Source of the DNA: Chloroflexota bacterium
GTDB taxonomy: Bacteria; Chloroflexota; Dormibacteria; Dormibacterales; Dormibacteraceae
Length of the DNA: 7,386 bases
Reading direction: 5' to 3'
Assembly: GCA_005888075.1 (NCBI GenBank)
Contig: VBKD01000169.1
Coordinates: 1-7,386 of the forward strand
Position numbers and translations under genes: made by a program. Positions 1 to 5,410 of the stretch are shown one piece after another (position 1 is the stretch's first letter; each line of letters opens with the position of its first letter). A model generated the notes under the pieces. The model made no database searches. It saw only the letters and a program-made list of their open reading frames with translations, and was not told the origin of the DNA.

Positions 1-856
1 TCCGATCGGCATGCGCGAGAAGAATGTTGTCGTAGTCGGGCAGGAGCCGGACCGGAACGGTTGTATCAGGGTCTGGGCGCGGCGCTTTTGGCAGGTCGAA
101 CAGCTCGGTGCCGCGCTCGTCCCGGAATACTTTGAGTCGCGTTCGTAGGCGTTCGAATGCCTCTCGCTGGGAGAGGCCTGACCACGCTCGAAAGTCGGCC
201 GGCGAGGCGGGCCCGAACGCCGCGAGGTAGCGGAGCACGAGCTCGTCGGATGATATCGGAGGGCCCGTGGAGCGGCCGAGCCACGCCTCGACTGTGGTCA
301 GGGTCACCGGTCCGCGGGCGTTCCAGATGCCCCGGGGCGTTGCGAAGACCATGGGTAGCATGTAGCGCACGCCATAGGCGAGGGCCTCGGCATCCTGGCC
401 GGGGAATCGCTGCGCAAGGAGCCGGGCGAGCTCGGCGACCGTGCGTGCGCGCTCATACATCAGCTCCCGACCGGCTTCCAGGACGGCCGTCATGTCAGCA
501 AGCGTCTGGCCGCGGCCCCAGGGGCTGCCCTTCAGGTAGCCCCGCTCGTGCAACGGCTGGAAGAGTGGCTTTAGCTGGAGGGCATCCCGGGTCGTGACCA
601 GGTGGATGGTGTTGCGCATGAGCGTGGTACGGACGGCCCGCTTGGTTTCGACCAGGCGCGAAAGCTGCTCGGGTCGGAAGTCCACGAGGCGCGACCAGAG
701 GCCGACGTAAGGCAGGTTCGGGGCCTGGGCCTGCATGCCAACGAGCCGTTCGAGGGTGGCGGGGACCGATGCCTTGCGGCGCTCGAACAAGAGCTGGCGT
801 GCCAGCAGGGCGCGATTCAGCGCTCGGCGGTCGAGGACACCAACCTTTTGGGCCAC
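1..856 (-). CDS. Winged-helix DNA-binding (HTH_42, AlkZ/YcaQ-like) protein, C terminus cut by window edge
   Basis: Reading the minus strand from GTG at 856 gives 285 uninterrupted codons that run off the left edge. The N terminus (VLDRRALNRALLARQLL), the segment LVGMQAQAPNLPYVGLWSRL, the stretch RNTIHLVTTRDAL and the later VRLLPDYDNILLAHADR are hallmarks of the HTH_42 (formerly DUF1006) winged-helix family. That family includes the AlkZ and YcaQ/AlkX DNA glycosylases, which unhook alkylated bases and interstrand crosslinks. Their catalytic Q-x-Q motif appears here as Gln42-Ala-Gln44. Family members usually run to about 360-400 residues, so roughly a quarter is missing. GTG 856 is the only sensible start after the in-frame stop just upstream. 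There is no Shine-Dalgarno, but CACAAT sits at -12 to -7, so translation may be leaderless (weak, 4/6 match). Family assignment is firm; glycosylase activity is inference, because many members are uncharacterised. Confidence 0.88.
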   Translation of the reverse strand, partial: MAQKVGVLDRRALNRALLARQLLFERRKASVPATLERLVGMQAQAPNLPYVGLWSRLVDFRPEQLSRLVETKRAVRTTLMRNTIHLVTTRDALQLKPLFQPLHERGYLKGSPWGRGQTLADMTAVLEAGRELMYERARTVAELARLLAQRFPGQDAEALAYGVRYMLPMVFATPRGIWNARGPVTLTTVEAWLGRSTGPPISSDELVLRYLAAFGPASPADFRAWSGLSQREAFERLRTRLKVFRDERGTELFDLPKAPRPDPDTTVPVRLLPDYDNILLAHADR

Positions 857-889
857 TGGCCCATTGTGCTATCGGCCGGCGGCCCCTCC

Positions 890-927
890 GGCGCTTCGCG
901 CCACCTCCCCGTAAACGGGAGGAGTGG
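890..927 (-). terminator. Paired GC-rich hairpins downstream of the small membrane-protein gene
   Basis: Positions 901-911 pair with 916-927 around a TAAA loop. The stem is about 10 bp with one bulged C and a two-base bulge opposite. A second small hairpin, GGCGC-TTC-GCGCC, occupies 890-902. Both lie between the stop at 936 and the next minus-strand start at 856. No T tract follows in the minus direction, so this is either a weak terminator, a mRNA-stabilising structure or a fortuitous GC palindrome. Confidence 0.35.
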
Positions 928-935
928 CTTGCGAA

Positions 936-1100
936 CTAGAGGCCCGCTTCCAGCTTGGCTTTCTTGCCTGCCTTCCGCATCTTGTCGATCCGCCTGCGGA
1001 CGCCCTTGCGGCGCTGTTCGCCGCGCTCAGGGTCGAGCAAGTAGGTCGCCGCGGCGGCAAGGCCCATCCACATCATCAGACGCGTGAATCGGAACTTCAT
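936..1100 (-). CDS. Small single-helix membrane protein with LLDPERG motif (YtxH-like)
   Basis: A 54-residue ORF starting ATG (1100) and ending TAG (936). It has a short basic head (MKFRFTR), one hydrophobic segment at about residues 8-22 (LMMWMGLAAAATYLL), then DPERGEQRRKG and a strongly basic Lys/Arg-rich tail. The pattern of one helix followed by Y-L-L/F-D-P-E/D-R-G and Arg/Lys is recurrent in small YtxH-like or uncharacterised membrane proteins of high-GC bacteria. The helix is predicted to span the membrane with the basic tail in the cytoplasm. The gene is divergent from the EamA exporter (78 bp gap) and 79 bp upstream of the winged-helix gene on the same strand. No good Shine-Dalgarno is visible (GAAG directly before the ATG). 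Function unknown. The coding call rests on composition, topology and the family-like motif. Confidence 0.72.
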   Translation of the reverse strand: MKFRFTRLMMWMGLAAAATYLLDPERGEQRRKGVRRRIDKMRKAGKKAKLEAGL

Positions 1101-1111
1101 CTTCGTGCAAA

Positions 1112-1169
1112 GAACGGTTAGGGAGCGCCCCAGTACTCAATGGAAGCGTCAAGACTCACGAACGGTTAG
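1112..1169. repeat. Direct repeat of a 10-mer in the divergent intergenic region
   Basis: GAACGGTTAG occurs at 1112-1121 and again at 1160-1169, same orientation, 48 bp apart, in the 78-bp gap between two divergent genes. The second copy overlaps a TAGAAA hexamer (1167-1172) that sits exactly 12 bases before the GTG of the exporter gene. The pair could be operator sites for a regulator controlling one or both genes, but each half is not itself palindromic and no regulator is identified. Seen directly; function is inference. Confidence 0.45.
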
Positions 1170-1178
1170 AAATGAGCG

Positions 1179-2084
1179 GTGACAAGGCGCGGTCTTCTCC
1201 TCTTTGCCGCGATGTGCGTGATCTGGGGGATTCCATACCTCTTGATCCGGATAGCCGTGGCCGAGGTCTCGCCGGCAGTACTCGTATTTACCCGCACCGC
1301 CGTCGCCGCCCTCATCTTGATGCCGGTTGTCCTTGCGCGAGGCGGCCTTCGCAGCGTGGGCGGAAAGTGGGTTCCGCTGCTGGCATTCGCTGGCGTCGAG
1401 GTCGGCGGTCCATGGTTCCTGATGGGGAGCGCGGAGCAGCACATCTCCAGCTCGCTGGCCGCTCTGCTGGTCTCCGCGGTGCCGTTGGTCGGTGTGCTTA
1501 TCAACCCGATGTTCGGCGCTCGAGATCGGATCGGTCCTGTAGGCGTCGGCGGACTGCTCCTGGGACTGGTTGGAGTCCTGGCGATAGTTGGGCTCGACCT
1601 GCGCGTTTCCAATGCATGGGCGCTTGTCGCGATGGCCCTGGTCGCGGTGGGCTACGCGCTTGGGCCCGCCCTCCTGTCGCGATATTTGACCGGGGTGCCG
1701 GCGCCGACCGTCATCGGGGTCTCGCTCGCGGCATGCGCGATCGTGTACGCGCCGGTGGCGGCGCTGCAGTGGCCGCACGCCATGCCTAGCGCGACGGTGG
1801 TCGGATCGGTGGCCGTGCTCGCGGTCGTCTGCACCGCACTCGCCTTCCTGCTGTTCTTCGCGCTGGTGGCGGAGATCGGCCCGGTGCGGTCGACCGTGAT
1901 CACGTACATCAACCCGGCCGTCGCAGCGCTGCTCGGAGTGGCGGTCCTGCGCGAAAACTTCACGCTGGGCATGGGTGTCGGCTTCCTCCTGGTCCTGGCC
2001 GGATCGGTGCTGGCGACCCGCCGCCACACGCCGTCCGAGGCGCCTGAAAGGGTGCCCGAACTGATGGCCGAGGAGGCCCTATGA
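1179..2084 (+). CDS. DMT-superfamily (EamA) transporter
   Basis: A 301-residue inner-membrane protein made of two EamA repeats. The first begins RRGLLLFAAMCVIWGIPYLLIRIAV (residues 3-27) with the classic W-G-x-x-Y/F-x-x-x motif. The second starts near WALVAMALVAVGYALG and ends with helices containing FFALVAEIGPVRSTVITYINPAVAALLG, the typical second-repeat signature, then VLRENFTLGMGVGFLLVLAGSVLA. About ten transmembrane helices fit the 10-TMS drug/metabolite exporter family; the substrate cannot be read from sequence. The C terminus ends in a short charged tail. GTG 1179 is chosen because it places the first helix correctly. No Shine-Dalgarno precedes it, but TAGAAA lies at -12 to -7, compatible with leaderless expression. 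An out-of-frame ATG at 1172 is not the start. It is followed at 70 bp by the small helical protein gene. Confidence 0.93.
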   Translation: MTRRGLLLFAAMCVIWGIPYLLIRIAVAEVSPAVLVFTRTAVAALILMPVVLARGGLRSVGGKWVPLLAFAGVEVGGPWFLMGSAEQHISSSLAALLVSAVPLVGVLINPMFGARDRIGPVGVGGLLLGLVGVLAIVGLDLRVSNAWALVAMALVAVGYALGPALLSRYLTGVPAPTVIGVSLAACAIVYAPVAALQWPHAMPSATVVGSVAVLAVVCTALAFLLFFALVAEIGPVRSTVITYINPAVAALLGVAVLRENFTLGMGVGFLLVLAGSVLATRRHTPSEAPERVPELMAEEAL

Positions 2085-2154
2085 TGTGCCTGGGCCAGGC
2101 GCAGGGGTCCGGCTCGCGAGGCCTTCCAGTTGGTGGGCGGATTAGGAGGCAACC

Positions 2155-2388
2155 ATGAAGGTTGGGTTCGACGCGACCGTGCTCAAACAGATCCAATCTG
2201 AGGTTCGCACGATCAAGGCCGAATACCACGGGGTGGTGCCTGAGGAGTCGATCGACCGCGTTGCGGATGAGTCGATCCAGCGCCTCGCCGACTCTCGCGT
2301 CCCTCAGTTCGTCCCTCTTTTCGTCGGCCGCTTCACGCGTGAGCGGCTGCGCGAGCTGGTCAAGTCCGGGGGCGAGTCGGAAAACTAG
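2155..2388 (+). CDS. Small three-helix-bundle dimerization-domain protein
   Basis: A 77-residue acidic/basic helical protein with an excellent ribosome binding site (AGGAGG, 5 bases before the ATG), the best in the window with that of the next gene. The sequence HGVVPEESIDRVADESIQRL, followed by ADSRVPQFVPLFVGRFTRERL, matches the pattern I associate with the actinobacterial 'three-helix bundle dimerization domain' small proteins: a V-P-x-E-x-V-x-x-L core, an A/S-R-V-x-x-F-V-P-x-x-V segment and a closing R-E-R-L. These often stand alone or are fused to DNA-binding domains. No DNA-binding or membrane segment is present, so it is predicted to be cytosolic and dimeric. It sits between the exporter (70 bp) and the crotonase gene (76 bp), all in the same direction. 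Cellular role unknown. Confidence 0.82.
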   Translation: MKVGFDATVLKQIQSEVRTIKAEYHGVVPEESIDRVADESIQRLADSRVPQFVPLFVGRFTRERLRELVKSGGESEN

Positions 2389-2464
2389 AGCCGGCTACCT
2401 TTCGTAGGCACCTCTACATCTGTGCTGTGCCAGCGTTCTGAACCTCGGGGAGGAGGATCGCGAA

Positions 2465-3250
2465 ATGACTACAACGCTCGACTACCTGTCGGTGGAAGAC
2501 GCGCTTCCGGCGGCGATCATCACCCTCAACCGGCCACAGCAGCTGAATCCTCTGTCCACTGGTCTCATGAAGGAGCTCGCATCCGAGCTCGAGCGTCAGG
2601 CCAAGCGAGCCGAGGTGCGCGCGATCGTCTTGAAAGGAGCGGGCCGGGCGTTCTCGGCGGGGCACGACCTCAAGGAGATGCAAGATCGGAGCCTGGACGA
2701 GGAACGGGACATCTTTGCGGTCTGCGACAAGCTGATGACAACGGTGCAGTCGGTCCCCGTCCCGGTGATCGCGGCGCCGCACGGAATCGCCACCGCCGCC
2801 GGATGCCAGCTCGTCGCCACCTGCGACCTGGCGATCGCCAGCGACGACTGCCGATTCGCGACGTCCGGGGTTCGCTATGGCCTGTTCTGCTCGACGCCGG
2901 GTGTTGCCGTGGCGCGCAACGTGGGGCGCAAGAACGCGATGGACATGCTGCTGACGGGCCGATTCATCGATGCCGCTACTGCTGAGAGATGGGGCTTGAT
3001 CAACCGCGCCGTACCGCTCGAGCAGCTGGATGCCGAAGTAATGGCGCTGGTCAATGAGCTCGCGCAACTCAGACGGTACGCGTTGAGCCTCGGCAAGGAG
3101 GGTTTTTACCAGCAGATCGACGAGAAACAGGCGGAGGCATACCGGTTGATGGGCGAGGCGATCTCTTGCAACGCCGTTGCACCTGACGGCCAGGAAGGGA
3201 TCGCGGCTTTCGTCGAAAAGCGGGCGCCTAAATGGAAAAACGGCTCCTGA
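2465..3250 (+). CDS. Enoyl-CoA hydratase/isomerase family protein (ECHDC3-like)
   Basis: A 261-residue crotonase-fold protein, usual family length. Oxyanion-hole segments are SAGHDL (residues 64-69) and TAAGCQL (110-116). The block around FATSGVRYGLFCSTPGVAVA and the C-terminal DGQEGIAAFVEKRAPKW closely resemble the ECHDC3 branch rather than classical hydratases. Relative to rat mitochondrial enoyl-CoA hydratase, Glu144 corresponds to Gln115 and Glu164 to Gly135, so both acid/base residues for hydration are absent. CoA-ester binding is expected; the reaction is not assigned. The ATG start follows GGAGGAGG with 8 bases spacing. The gene is last of three co-oriented genes and converges with the membrane-protein gene at 3276. 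It is probably cytosolic, as no signal peptide is seen. Family call is firm; classical hydratase activity is doubtful. Confidence 0.94.
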   Translation: MTTTLDYLSVEDALPAAIITLNRPQQLNPLSTGLMKELASELERQAKRAEVRAIVLKGAGRAFSAGHDLKEMQDRSLDEERDIFAVCDKLMTTVQSVPVPVIAAPHGIATAAGCQLVATCDLAIASDDCRFATSGVRYGLFCSTPGVAVARNVGRKNAMDMLLTGRFIDAATAERWGLINRAVPLEQLDAEVMALVNELAQLRRYALSLGKEGFYQQIDEKQAEAYRLMGEAISCNAVAPDGQEGIAAFVEKRAPKWKNGS

Positions 3251-3262
3251 GGGTTGCTTAGT

Positions 3263-3281
3263 CTCTGAGCCAGCTTCAGAG
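3263..3281. terminator. Short hairpin between convergent genes
   Basis: CTCTGA (3263-3268) and TCAGAG (3276-3281) form a perfect 6-bp stem with a 7-base loop. It lies in the 25-bp space between the crotonase stop and the convergent membrane-protein stop, overlapping the latter. There is no T tract. It is the only structure available as a bidirectional terminator here, but 6 bp with a moderate GC content is weak. Confidence 0.25.
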
Positions 3282-3806
3282 GGGCTTGAACGTCATCAGC
3301 CAGAGCAGGATCAAAAAGCCTCCCGCCCCTACGGCCGTCAGATAACCGGGGCTCATGGCGGCCAAGACCGAATCGATCGCCTGGGGATTGGCCGTTTCCG
3401 CGTCCATCCACTCTGGCTTCCCCATCCCTTTTCTCACGATATAAGGGAGACCCGCGGCTCGACGCAGGCCGGTCATCGGCGCGCTGCCGTAGCGGGTCAT
3501 GGCGACCATGATTGCTACGAAGATGACGATCGAGGCCCACGGCCAAACGTGACGCCAGAAGCCGCCCATGACCATCAGGACGACGCCGCTGACTACGACA
3601 ATCACGAGGTCAAGCCAGAAGATCCGGCCGAAGGTCCGGCGGCTGTCGAATGTGCGGGCGCTGAGGTCGAGGAGAGCAGCCAAGCGCTCTGGACGCCGTT
3701 CCTCGCGGACGGCGTAAGTCACGGCGAGCACGCCGCCGTGCATGAGCAGCAGGAGCAGGATCGATGCGACGTGGATCAAGACGATCCACAGGTAGACGGA
3801 AGTCAC
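3276..3806 (-). CDS. Four-helix integral membrane protein, DUF2269-like
   Basis: A 176-residue hydrophobic protein read from GTG 3806. Predicted transmembrane segments: about residues 5-30 (YLWIVLIHVASILLLLLMHG), 63-80 (FWLDLVIVVVSGVVLMVM), 86-104 (VWPWASIVIFVAIMVAM) and 155-172 (YLTAVGAGGFLILLWLM). A basic/acidic loop (AVREERRPERLAALLDLSARTFDSRR) separates helices 1 and 2, and a longer loop follows helix 3. An N-terminal His inside helix 1 and a four-helix plan recall DUF2269-type membrane proteins; that match is tentative. GTG 3806 puts helix 1 at the N terminus. An ATG at 3872 would add 22 Pro/Arg-rich residues that look non-coding. No Shine-Dalgarno is evident at either start. It converges with the crotonase and diverges from the molybdoenzyme gene. 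Function unknown. Confidence 0.78.
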   Translation of the reverse strand: MTSVYLWIVLIHVASILLLLLMHGGVLAVTYAVREERRPERLAALLDLSARTFDSRRTFGRIFWLDLVIVVVSGVVLMVMGGFWRHVWPWASIVIFVAIMVAMTRYGSAPMTGLRRAAGLPYIVRKGMGKPEWMDAETANPQAIDSVLAAMSPGYLTAVGAGGFLILLWLMTFKPL

Positions 3807-3939
3807 TTCGCCAACCCGGGCTGGACCACGACGCGAAGGATAATCAGGCCGAGGCGATCCTGGAGGTCGCATATGAAGATGCGGCGGATCTCACATGGTG
3901 TCAGAGGCGCGTGCGATCGGGATGCCGCGATGCGCAGAT

Positions 3940-3989
3940 TGGTGGACCGGAGGGGATTCGAACCCCTGACCTCGTGAGTGCGATTCACG
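3940..3989 (-). pseudogene. 3' half of a tRNA-Ala(CGC) gene (positions 27-76), 5' half missing
   Basis: On the minus strand the 50 bases fold as a canonical tRNA 3' half. Anticodon stem CGTGA/TCACG encloses loop ATCGCAC (U33 present, anticodon CGC). Then come a 5-base variable loop AGGTC, T arm AGGGG-TTCGAAT-CCCCT, acceptor 3' strand CCGGTCC, discriminator A and encoded CCA. T at position 70 allows the G3:U70 pair diagnostic of alanine tRNA, agreeing with the anticodon. Upstream of the anticodon stem there is no D arm and no 5' acceptor strand: the bases where it would lie (4009-4015) give GCGAGTA, which cannot pair with CCGGTCC. It therefore cannot form a cloverleaf. A fragment reaching from the anticodon arm to CCA is the usual size of a tRNA attachment site left by a tyrosine integrase, so an att scar is the leading inference; a simple partial duplication is the alternative. 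Reading frames crossing it give the familiar spurious GFEPLTS and GIRTPD peptides. Confidence 0.8.
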
Positions 3990-4012
3990 CGCGCGCAGTT
4001 CATTCCTATACT
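3984..4012 (+). promoter_or_regulatory. Candidate leaderless promoter for the molybdoenzyme gene
   Basis: TATACT at 4007-4012 differs from the -10 consensus at one base. TTCACG at 3984-3989 (4 of 6 to TTGACA) lies 17 bp upstream. If the -10 spans -12 to -7, position +1 is 4019, precisely the G of the GTG start codon, giving a leaderless mRNA. The -35 element overlaps the anticodon stem of the tRNA remnant, so the promoter was assembled at the junction where the tRNA breaks off. Confidence 0.6.
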
Positions 4013-4018
4013 CGCGAG

Positions 4019-4624
4019 GTGGCCTCGTTCTTCAAAAAGAAGCCGCTCCCTGAGGGCGTCGATGCGTCGCGCATCCCGCCCGGCCAGACGCTGACCGCGC
4101 CCGACCGCTGGCCTCTGCTGCATTTTGGTCCGGTGCCGCAGACGGACATCGCAAAGTGGGACTTCAAGGTTTTCGGCGCTGTCGAGAATGAGCTGCGGCT
4201 CGATTATGGGGAGCTGCGCGCTCTTCCTTCTAAAGAAGTTGTGGCGGACATCCACTGCGTCACCGGGTGGAGCAGGCTGGGCGACAGGTGGCAGGGTGTG
4301 CCAATTCGCGAGATCCTCGATCGCGTCAAGCCGAAGCCCGAAGCCAAATATGTGATGGCGTACTCCGAGTACGGCTACACGACCTCGGTGCCGCTCAGCG
4401 TCCTAGAAGGCGACGACAATTTGCTTTGCTACGCCTGGAACGGCCAGGATCTGACGCCCGAGCATGGCTGGCCGCTGCGCTTGTTCGTCCCCTCAAAGTA
4501 CTTCTGGAAGTCAGCGAAGTGGTTGCGCGGGCTAGAGTTCATGGAACGCAACCGGCTTGGTTTCTGGGAGCAACGTGGGTATCACGACGAAGCGGACCCC
4601 TGGAAAGAGACCCGCTACTGGTAG
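4019..4624 (+). CDS. Sulfite-oxidase-like molybdopterin-dependent oxidoreductase, single domain
   Basis: A 201-residue protein consisting of one Oxidored_molyb domain, like the YuiH-type 'sulfite oxidase-like oxidoreductase' group. Family marks are the basic N-terminal FFKKKPLPEGVDASRIPPGQ, then WDFKVFGAVENEL, the molybdenum-ligand segment DIHCVTGWSRL with Cys80, SEYGYTTSVPL, TPEHGWPLRLFVP, YFWKSAKWLRGLEF and the C-terminal GFWEQRGYH...DPWKETRYW. There is no Tat or Sec signal, no heme domain and no dimerization domain, so a cytosolic soluble redox enzyme is expected; substrate and electron partner are unknown. The frame stays open far upstream through the tRNA remnant, but homology begins at about residue 3. 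GTG 4019 is chosen for that reason and because it coincides with the predicted transcription start. The SAM-hydrolase homologue follows after 16 bp. Confidence 0.92.
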   Translation: MASFFKKKPLPEGVDASRIPPGQTLTAPDRWPLLHFGPVPQTDIAKWDFKVFGAVENELRLDYGELRALPSKEVVADIHCVTGWSRLGDRWQGVPIREILDRVKPKPEAKYVMAYSEYGYTTSVPLSVLEGDDNLLCYAWNGQDLTPEHGWPLRLFVPSKYFWKSAKWLRGLEFMERNRLGFWEQRGYHDEADPWKETRYW

Positions 4625-4640
4625 TCCAGTAGCCCCGCCG

Positions 4641-5348
4641 GTGGTGACGTTCACCACCGACTTCGGTACGGGATCACCTCTTGTCGCCGCGATGAAGGGC
4701 GTCGTCCTGGCGGGTTGTCCTGGTGCGGTGCTGGTGGACGTGAGCCATGAGGTACCTCGGTTCGATGTCTCGGCCGGCGCTTTCATGCTCTTTGCTGGAA
4801 CGCGACATTTCGCGGGCGGGTCGGTGCACATGGCGGTGGTCGACCCAGGTGTCGGCAGCTCGCGCAGACGCCTCATCGTGCAGGCGGGCGGTCGTTTCTA
4901 CGTCGGTCCGGACAATGGGCTGTTCGCGATCGTGATCGACGAGGTGGGGATGCAATCGGTGGTCGAGCTCGCGCCGCGTCCGGGCGCGTCCCCGACGTTT
5001 GAAGGTCGTGATGTGTTTGCTCCGGCGGCCGCCGCATTGGCTTCGGGCGTGCCGATGGAGTCGCTCGGGCCGGCGACCGACCCGCCGGTTGGCTTGCCTG
5101 ATTTGGGACCGCGCGTGCTGTGGACCGATGGTTTCGGGAACCTGGTCACGAATCTGAAACCGCCGGCCAGGCACGTGCGGATTCATGGGCACGACATCCT
5201 CGCCACGGCGTTGACGTACTTCGAGGCACGGGCGGGTGAGCCGTTCGTTTACGTCGGGAGCATGGGTTACCTGGAAGTCGGGGTCCGTGAGGCGCGGGCG
5301 GACAGGTTGCTGGGCGCACGGCCAGGGATGCGGGTCGACCTGATCTAG
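4641..5348 (+). CDS. S-adenosyl-L-methionine hydroxide adenosyltransferase family protein (DUF62)
   Basis: A 235-residue homologue of the enzymes that hydrolyse SAM to adenosine and methionine, related to fluorinase/chlorinase. Visible features are VTFTTDFG at the N terminus, DVSHEVPRFDVSAGAF, HMAVVDPGVGSSRRRLIV, VGPDNGLF, TFEGRDVFAPAAA, VLWTDGFGNLVTNL and a final beta-barrel domain ending GVREARADRLLGARPGMRVDL. Asp68 and Arg75 of the characterised DUF62 triad are present; the third, His127 in the archaeal enzyme (TFHGRD), is Glu121 here (codon GAA). GTG 4641 is chosen because it aligns exactly with the family N terminus. GTG 4575 has a GGGAG ribosome site four bases away and would add 22 low-complexity residues while overlapping the molybdoenzyme gene by 50 bp, so it remains possible. 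Probably co-transcribed with the molybdoenzyme gene and ended by the terminator just downstream. Confidence 0.92.
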   Translation: MVTFTTDFGTGSPLVAAMKGVVLAGCPGAVLVDVSHEVPRFDVSAGAFMLFAGTRHFAGGSVHMAVVDPGVGSSRRRLIVQAGGRFYVGPDNGLFAIVIDEVGMQSVVELAPRPGASPTFEGRDVFAPAAAALASGVPMESLGPATDPPVGLPDLGPRVLWTDGFGNLVTNLKPPARHVRIHGHDILATALTYFEARAGEPFVYVGSMGYLEVGVREARADRLLGARPGMRVDLI

Positions 5349-5353
5349 CGGTT

Positions 5354-5380
5354 CGGCCTTAACAGGCTGGGTTTCTTTTC
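5354..5380 (+). terminator. Rho-independent terminator after the SAM-hydrolase gene
   Basis: Stem CGGCCT (5354-5359) pairs with AGGCTG (5364-5369) around loop TAAC, six pairs including one G-U, followed by the T-rich run GGTTTCTTTTC (5370-5380). It begins 6 bp after the stop codon, which suits termination of the molybdoenzyme/SAM-hydrolase transcript and separates it from the PLD gene 31 bp further on. Confidence 0.62.
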
Positions 5381-5410
5381 GCCCGCTGCGCCGATAACTT
5401 TGCCGGCGCT

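Noticed and set aside
157..1087. Plus-strand frames of 146 and 161 residues over the left end
   Set aside because: They are shadows of the winged-helix and small membrane-protein genes on the minus strand, whose translations match known families.
1149..2027. Minus-strand 292-residue frame opposite the exporter gene
   Set aside because: Composition is Arg/His/Gln/Asp-rich without domain pattern, typical of the antisense of a GC-rich membrane-protein gene.
3177..3977. Plus-strand 266-residue reading frame ending RRGFEPLTS, and upstream extension of the molybdoenzyme frame containing EGIRTPD
   Set aside because: Both peptides are known artefacts of translating the tRNA T arm. The frame is antisense to the four-helix membrane protein and lacks family-like sequence.
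3984..4015. Complete tRNA with an aberrant D arm
   Set aside because: The bases that would form the 5' acceptor strand cannot pair with CCGGTCC and no D-stem or conserved D-loop GG is present.
4557..4640. TTG 4557 as the start of the SAM-hydrolase homologue
   Set aside because: It would overlap the molybdoenzyme gene by 68 bp and add 28 low-complexity residues; homology begins at GTG 4641.
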